Positions 1-4,031 of a stretch of DNA of 5,604 bases are shown in pieces. The stretch comes from JBHIFE01 sp046760985 (GTDB taxonomy: Bacteria > Chloroflexota > Dehalococcoidia > Dehalococcoidales > RBG-16-60-22). The stretch lies in NCBI GenBank assembly GCA_046760985.1, contig JBHIFE010000088.1, forward strand, positions 1-5,604. The letters are read 5' to 3'. The notes under the pieces were generated by a model, which did not search any database, was not told the origin of the DNA, and saw only the letters and a list, made by a program, of their open reading frames with translations. The position numbers and the translations under genes are program-made. The stretch's first letter is position 1; each line of letters opens with the position of its first letter.

Positions 1-184
1 GTTTCTTATCCTAATCCTCAATGCCTGTACCCCTTAATACGGCTTAATTATTAGTAAACTTTATCCAGTCACCCGTGAAGACCTGGTCATAAGGGAGATA
101 AACTCGAAAGTATAGGGCAATACCAAAGAATAGAGCTAATAGTATGCCGATAATGAATTCTGCGGTGGGTTTATGCTTACCCAC
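1..184 (-). pseudogene. STT3-like oligosaccharyltransferase, N-terminal remnant
   Basis: A GTG start at 184, with GGAGG at 191-195 six bases upstream, opens a 46-residue frame that stops with TAA at 44-46. It has a short basic N-terminus (GKHKP), one hydrophobic membrane segment (about residues 9-27, FIIGILLALFFGIALYF) and then RVYLPYDQVF and GDWIKFTNN. From memory this is how STT3-family glycosyltransferases of Dehalococcoidia and archaea begin, just before the first luminal loop with its acidic metal-binding motif and a YYHMR-like stretch. Here the stop falls where that motif should start. Beyond it, bases 1-43 can be read in shifted frames as a poor match to H-M-R-L-V-D. Intact members have several hundred residues, so this is probably a decayed gene continuing off the left edge. 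A genuine 46-residue membrane peptide cannot be excluded. Confidence 0.55.
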
Positions 185-190
185 TTTTCT

Positions 191-240
191 CCTCCCTAAA
201 CCAGTTTAGGCTTACTTCAGCCAATGTAACTATTATTATA
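191..240 (-). promoter_or_regulatory. Promoter -10, palindrome and RBS before the STT3-like frame
   Basis: Reading leftward there is a perfect TATAAT (235-240), then a 16-base inverted repeat with 7-bp arms, CCTAAAC and GTTTAGG (195-210), then GGAGG (191-195) six bases before the GTG start at 184. The -35 at 17 bp spacing (258-263, TACCCA) is poor. The palindrome would lie in the 5' leader and touches the Shine-Dalgarno site, so it could be an operator or a small hairpin affecting translation. This is inferred from layout only. Confidence 0.35.
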
Positions 241-274
241 CTACAGGGCAATATCGCTGGGTAGAGTAGCCCTG

Positions 275-393
275 AATGAACGACCTATTGGCGATATGCT
301 GAAACTGGAATGCGTGCGGGGCAACTTGCCCGCACATTAGGACTAAGCTATGTTACAGTGAGGCGCTGTCTCAGACTGAGGGATAGTGCTTAG
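275..393 (+). pseudogene. Helix-turn-helix protein remnant
   Basis: A 37-residue frame (280-393, stop TAG at 391) contains AGQLARTLGLSYVTVRRCLR, which has the pattern of a homeodomain-like or Mar/recombinase-type helix-turn-helix: A-x-x-L-G, then S-x-x-T-V-R-R. The likely preceding helix, RPIGDMLKLEC, is readable in the neighbouring frame at 281-313, so one base appears to have been gained or lost around 313-320. There is no credible start codon or Shine-Dalgarno site. It ends two bases before the stop of the zinc-ribbon gene on the other strand. It is read as a fragment of a DNA-binding protein, possibly from a mobile element, but a chance frame is possible. Confidence 0.3.
314..335. repeat. 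GC-rich hairpin
   Basis: GTGCGGG (314-320) and CCCGCAC (329-335) form a perfect 7-bp stem with an 8-base loop. It lies about 60 bases beyond the stop of the zinc-ribbon gene and before the STT3-like promoter. No T-run follows on either strand, so it is at best a tail-less terminator. It also overlaps the helix-turn-helix reading frame. Confidence 0.35.
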
Positions 394-394
394 C

Positions 395-628
395 TTATGA
401 GCTAATGTCTTTAGTCTCTTCACTGGGAGTAGAGACATTAGGGGACACACCTGGAGAAAGCTCTTCTGCAGTAAATGGTGAGTACCCTCCAGAAATACGT
501 TTTCCATCCTGAAAAATCTCCAATGCAGCGCCACAATTTGAGCAAGTTTGGTTACGAGGGAATCGTAATGCCCATCCAACGTAACAACAGCCACACTTTG
601 GGCATCTACCTTCTATCATTTGCTCCAT
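395..628 (-). CDS. Small zinc-ribbon protein
   Basis: A 77-residue protein with two cysteine knuckles, CPKCG at residues 9-13 and CSNCG at 29-33, separated by an aromatic, basic stretch (YVGWALRFPRNQT). This is a rubredoxin-like zinc ribbon expected to bind one zinc ion. An extra pair, C14-C15, directly follows the first knuckle. The segment GGYSPFTAEE (about 47-56) resembles my memory of a recurrent family of short Dehalococcoidia zinc-ribbon proteins; no function is known to me. The C-terminus is acidic and Ser/Pro-rich, probably disordered. The start is uncertain: the ATG at 628 has no Shine-Dalgarno site and lies within a TATAAT box, whereas the ATG at 619 (MIEGRCPKCG) would sit at or near the predicted transcript start and could be leaderless. 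The frame looks intact, unlike its neighbours. Confidence 0.65.
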   Translation of the reverse strand: MEQMIEGRCPKCGCCYVGWALRFPRNQTCSNCGAALEIFQDGKRISGGYSPFTAEELSPGVSPNVSTPSEETKDISS

Positions 629-658
629 TATACAATGCTGGTTTTACTAGAGTGTCAA
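627..658 (-). promoter_or_regulatory. Consensus promoter hexamers with a 20-bp spacer
   Basis: On the minus strand a perfect TTGACA (653-658) and a perfect TATAAT (627-632) are separated by 20 bp, against the usual 16-18. Transcription would start near 620, immediately at the second in-frame ATG of the zinc-ribbon gene (617-619). A long spacer between good hexamers is known from MerR-family-controlled promoters, but no clear dyad is seen within the spacer. The two hexamers could also be unrelated. Confidence 0.35.
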
Positions 659-897
659 GTCTATGTGTTATCAGGGAGGACAAGTTTTTAACTTCATTAA
701 CGTCTGCAATTGCGTTATTATGCTGCTTTTCAGCGAATTTCAGGGTGGGTTCTCTGGTCACTGACAATGTTTTGAAGAAATGATAAAACCCCTGGGCGGG
801 GGGGGATGTGGTTACGGCATTGGGGGGACAGGTCGCCTATCTCACGTTAGTAGTAGGCTGGTCTGATTTGAGTATGGTATTGAGTATACCAGAAGTA
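640..897. other. No supported gene; G-rich tracts
   Basis: Long open frames exist here on both strands, but none has a start with a ribosome binding site or a recognisable motif. The + strand has three G-tracts, GGG (794-796), eight G (798-805) and six G (822-827). On the minus strand CCCC, a 5-base loop, GGGG and then TTTT (about 785-801) could act as a very weak terminator. I see no tRNA and no mobile-element ends. Confidence 0.4.
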
Positions 898-921
898 TTA
901 CTTTTTAGTTTTTGAGTATAG
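868..921. repeat. Three copies of TTGAGTAT
   Basis: TTGAGTAT occurs at 868-875, 880-887 (exactly 12 bp later) and 912-919. The middle copy sits inside GGTAT-TGAGT-ATACC (876-890), a 5-bp-arm inverted repeat. The third copy lies within the 13-base string TTTTTGAGTATAG (909-921), which recurs at the groES -10 region (3461-3473). The cluster may be regulatory or chance in AT-rich DNA. Confidence 0.3.
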
Positions 922-1085
922 CGTACACCACCAAAGACAACCAAAACCTACAAATAAGATACCTAGACCCGCAAAAAAGATACCTATAGAACTCAGCGTA
1001 TTAGCAACTTCACGAACTACGGCCTCCGTGTAGGTAGGGACTCAACTCCAGTTTCAATTAACGACAATGCTCTTGGTAATCCCAT
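898..1085 (-). pseudogene. Frameshifted single-helix membrane protein
   Basis: From an ATG at 1085 the minus strand reads MGLPRALSLIETGVESLPTR and stops soon after. In the next frame, open from about 1037 to the TAA at 898, it continues as TEAVVREVANTLSS, then a strong membrane helix (IGIFFAGLGILFVGFGCLWW) and a basic tail ending SKTKK. The second frame has no ATG, GTG or TTG of its own, so a one-base frameshift near 1030-1038 joining the two parts is the simplest reading. The product would be about 62 residues, with an N-terminal soluble helix, one membrane span and a positive tail. No Shine-Dalgarno site precedes the ATG. I do not recognise the family. It may be a decayed gene, or only the second half may be real. 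Confidence 0.35.
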
Positions 1086-1104
1086 TGCTGAAGGCAGTGG
1101 GATT
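1078..1104. repeat. 11-bp hairpin downstream of the FmdB-like gene
   Basis: AATCCCATTGC (1078-1088) pairs with GCAGTGGGATT (1094-1104) through 11 positions with one G-T wobble, leaving a TGAAG loop. It lies 59 bases beyond the stop of the FmdB-like gene. It could end the groES-groEL transcript, although no T-run follows, or be a mobile-element hairpin. It overlaps the remnant reading frames on both strands. Confidence 0.4.
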
Positions 1105-1231
1105 GACCGAGGGCTACGGTAACGTTACCCCGATACAAACCAAAGTAGCGGGCGAGCATTTCTCACAGGTTTTGACCGGGATGGAACCTGATACCATCTA
1201 TCACTTCAGAGCCCTTGCCCATCCTGATTAG
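1097..1231 (+). pseudogene. Fibronectin type III-like domain remnant
   Basis: The + strand frame, open from an ATG at 1067 to a TAG at 1229-1231, reads GLTEGYGNVTPIQTK, then EHFSQVLTGMEPDTIYHFRA and LAHPD. The pattern T-G-[LM]-E-P-D-T-x-Y-x-F-R-A is the conserved F-strand region of fibronectin type III domains, common in secreted Dehalococcoidia proteins. Only about 40 residues, the second half of one domain, are present, with no signal peptide and no Shine-Dalgarno site. It overlaps the 3' third of the FmdB-like gene on the other strand, so only one of the two readings can have been selected there. I read it as a gene fragment, cut at about 1231 where the FmdB sequence begins. Confidence 0.45.
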
Positions 1232-1396
1232 AGGTGAAGACAGAAGTCTCCCCACATTCAGGCTATGGCAGAAGGTACAGCCTACCTCGCCCGGATCAAA
1301 GCTACGGGCCAGCTTTTCAAACTGTCGACCGCACTCGCGACAGTGATACTCATAAATCGGCGTTCTCCGCTTCCGACAGAGCCTCAAACGCAGCAA
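1163..1396 (-). CDS. FmdB-like zinc-ribbon protein, possibly degraded
   Basis: The core TPIYEYHCRECGRQFEKLAR, followed by CTFCHS, is the FmdB putative regulatory zinc-ribbon pattern (normally MPIYEY, CxxCG, CPxCG). Family members are usually 65-110 residues, begin exactly at MPIYEY and bind zinc; the role is poorly known. Here the expected ATG is ACG (Thr12), so translation would need the TTG at 1396 (AGGG five bases upstream), adding MLRLRLCRKRR, or initiation at ACG. After LLSS (about residue 53) the sequence no longer looks like the family: it is the antisense of a fibronectin III-like fragment on the + strand. It begins 57 bases after the groEL stop with no evident terminator between, so co-transcription with groESL is likely. 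It may be a gene eroded at both ends. Confidence 0.55.
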   Translation of the reverse strand: MLRLRLCRKRRTPIYEYHCRECGRQFEKLARSFDPGEVGCTFCHSLNVGRLLSSPLIRMGKGSEVIDGIRFHPGQNL

Positions 1397-1453
1397 AATA
1401 CCCTGCTCAGAGACACCCCCCGTTCAGCTACTTAACCTGTCGCCTTATTTAGC

Positions 1454-3064
1454 CTAGTATTCGGGCATCGGAGGCACGGGTGCCTTTTCCTTCTCTGGGA
1501 TATCGGTAACCAGTGCTTCAGTAATCAGTGCCATAGCCGCTGTGCTGGCAGCATTCTGAAGCGCAGTCCGGGTAACCTTCAGCGGGTCGATGATGCCCTT
1601 CTCTTCCATATTTCCGTACTCTTGTTTGATGACGTCAAAGCCAAAGCCGTTCTTGGAACCCTTCACCTTTTCAAGAACAACCGCACCGTCATGTCCAGCG
1701 TTGATTGCCAACTGTCGCAGGGGCTCTTCAAGCGCTCGCCTGATGATATTAGCCCCAGTCAGTTCGTCGCCTTCCAGAGAAAGCTTGTCCAAGGCAGGTA
1801 GAGCGTTGATGAAAGCAACTCCGCCACCAGGCAGGGTGCCCTCCTCAGCCGCCGCTTTGGTTGCGGCAAGGGCTCCTTCAACACGTCGCTTTTTCTCCTT
1901 AAGCTCAACCTCGGTTGGAGCGCCGACTTTGACTACGCCAACACCGCCGGCTAGCTTAGCCAGTCTCTCCTGAAGCTTCTCCCGGTCATAGTCGGACTTG
2001 GTTTCGTCGATCTGGGCTCTTATCTGCTTCACCCTTGCCTTGATTTGCTCCTGAGACCCCTTGCCTTCAACAATAGTGGTGTTATCTTTGTCAGCAACCA
2101 CTCGCCTAGCTCGACCTAGATCCTCTACAGTGACGGAGTCAAGCTTTCTCCCCTTTTCCTCAGTAATCACTTGACCACCGGTGAGGATAGCCATATCTTC
2201 CAGCATTGCTTTTCTGCGGTCGCCAAAGCCAGGCGCCTTTACTGCCAGGCAATTGAGGGTTCCCTTAAGTTTGTTCACCACCAGGGTTGCCAGTGCCTCT
2301 TTCTCAATATCCTCACCAATAATGACGATGTTCTTGCCGACAGCACTGACCTTTTCCAGGGCTGGTAAGAGGTCGGCTACAGCCGAGAGTTTCTTATCGG
2401 TGATAAGAATATAGGGGTCCTCAATGACTGCCTCCATTTTCTCGGCATCAGTGATGAAGTAAGGGCTGATGTAGCCGCGGTCAAACTTCATCCCTTCCAC
2501 ATATTCAGTCTCAAATCTTATGCCTTTGCCTTCCTCAACTGTGACGACCCCGTCCTTACCAACCCGGTCCATGACCTCGCCGATAATCTCGCCAATTTCA
2601 GCATCATGAGCCGTGATTGTAGCGATCTTGGTCATCTGGTCTTTGGTGTTTACCGGCTTAGCCATTGTTTTAAGCTCTTCAATGACGGCAGCAGTAGCCT
2701 TCTCCATGCCATGCTTTAATGCCATGGCATCGGCGCCGGCGGCGATATTTTTGAAGCCTTCCCGAATGACCGCCTGGGCTAAGACGGTAGCTGTCGTGGT
2801 GCCGTCACCCACGTCATCGCTGGTCTTCTTAGCCGCCTCTTTGATAAGCGAAACGCCCATATTGGCAAACGGGTCTTCAATCTCAATTTCTTTGGCTACA
2901 GTAACCCCATCATGAGTGCTGTTTGGTGGTCCGAACTTCTTATCCAGCACCACGTTTCGTCCTCTGGGACCAAGAGTCACCTTGACCGCATTTGCCAGTA
3001 CGTCAGCACCTTTCTTGAAGTTTTCTCTGGCTTCCTGATCAAAGATTATCTGCTTAGCTGCCAT
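1454..3064 (-). CDS. groEL: Chaperonin GroEL (Hsp60)
   Basis: A 536-residue type I chaperonin, a cytoplasmic double-ring ATP-driven folding chamber that works with GroES. Visible are the nucleotide site VTLGPRGRNVVL (29-40), HDG (51-53), GDGTTTATV (86-94) and PGGG (412-415), apical substrate-binding aromatics YISPYF (198-203), APGFGDRR (277-284), GGVGVVKVG (373-381) and D493 in IIDPLKVTR. Two active-site positions are odd. The residue matching E. coli K51 is His51 (Asn in some phyla). The one matching catalytic D398, in the usual RVEDAL, is Gly397 (RRVEGAL, codon GGA at 1874-1876). The protein ends in PMPEY without the Gly-Gly-Met tail. The ATG at 3064 is preceded by a perfect AAGGAGGT. groES ends 38 bases upstream, so the two are co-transcribed. 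Identity is certain; normal ATPase activity is not. Confidence 0.98.
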   Translation of the reverse strand: MAAKQIIFDQEARENFKKGADVLANAVKVTLGPRGRNVVLDKKFGPPNSTHDGVTVAKEIEIEDPFANMGVSLIKEAAKKTSDDVGDGTTTATVLAQAVIREGFKNIAAGADAMALKHGMEKATAAVIEELKTMAKPVNTKDQMTKIATITAHDAEIGEIIGEVMDRVGKDGVVTVEEGKGIRFETEYVEGMKFDRGYISPYFITDAEKMEAVIEDPYILITDKKLSAVADLLPALEKVSAVGKNIVIIGEDIEKEALATLVVNKLKGTLNCLAVKAPGFGDRRKAMLEDMAILTGGQVITEEKGRKLDSVTVEDLGRARRVVADKDNTTIVEGKGSQEQIKARVKQIRAQIDETKSDYDREKLQERLAKLAGGVGVVKVGAPTEVELKEKKRRVEGALAATKAAAEEGTLPGGGVAFINALPALDKLSLEGDELTGANIIRRALEEPLRQLAINAGHDGAVVLEKVKGSKNGFGFDVIKQEYGNMEEKGIIDPLKVTRTALQNAASTAAMALITEALVTDIPEKEKAPVPPMPEY

Positions 3065-3073
3065 TATTTATTT

Positions 3074-3081
3074 ACCTCCTT
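3074..3081 (-). promoter_or_regulatory. groEL ribosome binding site
   Basis: AAGGAGGT, a full anti-Shine-Dalgarno match, ends 9 bases before the groEL ATG at 3062-3064. It lies in the 38-base gap after groES and fixes the start. Confidence 0.85.
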
Positions 3082-3102
3082 CTACGCCCTAGTTGAAACT
3101 TT

Positions 3103-3414
3103 TCAAGTCATCTTAGCCAGCACATCGCTTTCTCGCAGAATGAGAAGCTCTTCATCATCGAGCTTAATTTCTGTGCCGGCATACTTGGCATACATCACCT
3201 TATCACCCTTCTTCACCTCCATTTCTATCCTCCTGCCATCGTCAGTGAGCCTGCCCGGTCCGGCAGCAATGACCTCTCCCTCCTGCGGTTTCTCCTTGGC
3301 TGTATCCGGCAGGATAATACCTCCTTTGGTTGTTTCCTCCCGCTTGATGGGCTTGACCACAATCCGGTCGCCAAGTGGCTTCAACTGAGTTGCCGTTTTA
3401 GCTTTGGTTACCAT
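3103..3414 (-). CDS. groES: Co-chaperonin GroES (Hsp10)
   Basis: A 103-residue Hsp10 that forms the heptameric lid on the GroEL ring. LKPLGDRIVVKP (11-22) is the family signature start. The mobile loop is at about 25-42 (EETTKGGIILPDTAKEK), with IIL (33-35) as the hydrophobic tripeptide that contacts GroEL. GEVIAAGPG (46-54), VKKGDKVMYAKYAGTEI (67-83) and the closing strand LLILRESDVLAKM (90-102) complete the fold. It has about ten more N-terminal residues (MVTKAKTATQ) than E. coli GroES. The start is chosen because AAAGGAGG lies five bases before this ATG. It is first in the groES-groEL transcript and has its own promoter region upstream at 3467-3523. Confidence 0.97.
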   Translation of the reverse strand: MVTKAKTATQLKPLGDRIVVKPIKREETTKGGIILPDTAKEKPQEGEVIAAGPGRLTDDGRRIEMEVKKGDKVMYAKYAGTEIKLDDEELLILRESDVLAKMT

Positions 3415-3419
3415 TCAGG

Positions 3420-3427
3420 CCTCCTTT
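3420..3427 (-). promoter_or_regulatory. groES ribosome binding site
   Basis: AAAGGAGG lies five bases before the groES ATG (3412-3414), strong enough to select this start over any internal one. Confidence 0.8.
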
Positions 3428-3466
3428 CTTTTCTGTAGCAATTTATGACCAGCCTCCCTATTTTTG

Positions 3467-3472
3467 AGTATA
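3467..3472 (-). promoter_or_regulatory. groESL promoter, -10 element
   Basis: TATACT on the minus strand matches five of six bases of the -10 consensus. The predicted start is near 3460, giving a leader of about 45 bases before groES. At 17 bp upstream the -35 position is CGCCCT, a poor match to TTGACA. The nearest TTCTAA repeat ends 12 bp upstream of the -10, which suits an activator-dependent promoter. Confidence 0.5.
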
Positions 3473-3479
3473 GACCACT

Positions 3480-3523
3480 TTGTATTAGAAGGGCGCTAGA
3501 AAAGTGTTAGAGTTCCGTTAGAA
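3480..3523 (-). promoter_or_regulatory. Four tandem 11-bp direct repeats (candidate response-regulator site)
   Basis: On the minus strand the hexamers are TTCTAA (3518-3523), CTCTAA (3507-3512), TTCTAG (3496-3501) and TTCTAA (3485-3490), each followed by five variable bases, so the period is exactly 11 bp. Such head-to-tail sites one helical turn apart are what PhoB/PhoP/OmpR-family regulators bind (PhoP in Bacillus and PhoB in E. coli use 11-bp periods). The array replaces the -35 region of the groES promoter. There is no CIRCE sequence here. The regulator is unknown. Confidence 0.5.
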
Positions 3524-3667
3524 GAGGGGGCAAAAGAATTTTTTGCCCTGCTGGCTATCCAACAGAGTAACATCGGTAACTTCTTGTTGGTCTTTTCCCT
3601 TCTGGTGGCTCCTGACCAGCCTTTGACATCCCGGACAATAGATTCTTTTGACACACAGCTTCGCAGT
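3518..3667 (-). pseudogene. Short cysteine-motif frame without a normal start
   Basis: Between the 111-residue gene and groES, a 49-codon frame runs from just after a TAG (3668-3670) to a TAA (3518-3520). It reads TAKLCVKRIYCPGCQRLVRS, then HQKGKDQQEVTDVTLLD and SQQGKKFFCPLF. CPGCQRLVR is a zinc-knuckle start like that of small Dehalococcoidia zinc-ribbon proteins, which I recall beginning MKRIYCP. The codon where Met is expected is GTC, and no ATG, GTG or TTG occurs upstream in frame. Only a single Cys-Pro remains where a second knuckle would sit. A GAGGAG lies near the stop of the preceding gene, 13 bases before a CTG. It is read as a worn remnant or a non-AUG gene. Its stop codon lies inside the first 11-bp repeat of the groES promoter. 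Confidence 0.3.
3528..3548. repeat. 8-bp inverted repeat upstream of the groES promoter
   Basis: GGGCAAAA (3528-3535) and TTTTGCCC (3541-3548) are perfect arms around a 5-base centre. On the minus strand it comes after the dnaJ-linked genes and just before the repeat array. It could be a weak terminator of the upstream transcript, with T's inside the stem instead of after it, or a protein-binding dyad. Confidence 0.4.
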
Positions 3668-3675
3668 CTAACTCC

Positions 3676-4011
3676 TCACTTTCCTCTCAGGAATTGCTCT
3701 ACCCATTGCCTGAGCGTTAGGTACTTTCCGGTTGCAGCATCGTAGCAGAGGTCTGAACGTGTCCTATCAACTCTACTTTCGTGCTCTGCTACGGCTTTCA
3801 TCAAGAGACCTTCCAGCTCCGTTCTTGAGAATCCCCATTCCTGTGCCAGATGGCGCAGGGCGATGGCATTTCGGTAGTCACAAGCCATTTGTTTCAAAGC
3901 TAGCTCCTGTAAAGCGCGGATTTCGTCCCGTGGGCGCTGGCACTGTTCTGCAAGCATCACCGCCCTCACGAAGTTCGTCCGGCTGATTTCTACCTGTCTC
4001 ATTCCCTCCAT
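3676..4011 (-). CDS. Uncharacterised helical protein between dnaJ and groES
   Basis: A 111-residue protein that I do not recognise. It is soluble, apparently all-helical and has no signal peptide or membrane segment. Residues 10-47 are predicted helices rich in Arg/Glu/Leu (TNFVRAVMLAEQC, ALQELALKQMACDY). Residues 50-73 (ALRHLAQEWGFSRTELEGLL) have a helix-turn-helix-like spacing, suggesting DNA or protein binding. The C-terminus, YLTLRQWVEQFLRGK, is another amphipathic helix. Cysteines 24, 44 and 89 are not in a zinc pattern. The ATG at 4011 has no Shine-Dalgarno site. The ATG at 4002 has GGAGGG two bases upstream, which is close but usable, so the start may be codon 4. It lies 20 bases after the preceding gene, in the same transcript as dnaJ. 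Position suggests a stress or folding link; function is unknown. Confidence 0.65.
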   Translation of the reverse strand: MEGMRQVEISRTNFVRAVMLAEQCQRPRDEIRALQELALKQMACDYRNAIALRHLAQEWGFSRTELEGLLMKAVAEHESRVDRTRSDLCYDAATGKYLTLRQWVEQFLRGK

Positions 4012-4031
4012 AGGACACTGATATAGCTATA

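Noticed and set aside
475..783. 102-residue open frame on the + strand
   Set aside because: Half of it is antisense to the zinc-ribbon gene; it has no ribosome site and no recognisable motif.
640..836. Minus-strand frame of about 65 codons reading TREPTLKFAEKQHNN
   Set aside because: No start codon with a ribosome site and no family recognised; it runs through C-tracts and overlaps the start of the zinc-ribbon gene in another frame.
1118..1129. 12-base perfect palindrome GGTAACGTTACC
   Set aside because: About one such palindrome is expected by chance in a window this long, and it lies in no promoter-like setting.
2912..3388. 158-residue open frame on the + strand across groES and groEL
   Set aside because: It is the antisense of two certain genes and has Ser/Leu-rich shadow composition.
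3415..3560. CIRCE/HrcA operator upstream of groES
   Set aside because: No TTAGCACTC...GAGTGCTAA pair with a 9-base centre. The CTAACACTT at about 3503-3511 resembles one arm, but no second arm lies at the right distance.
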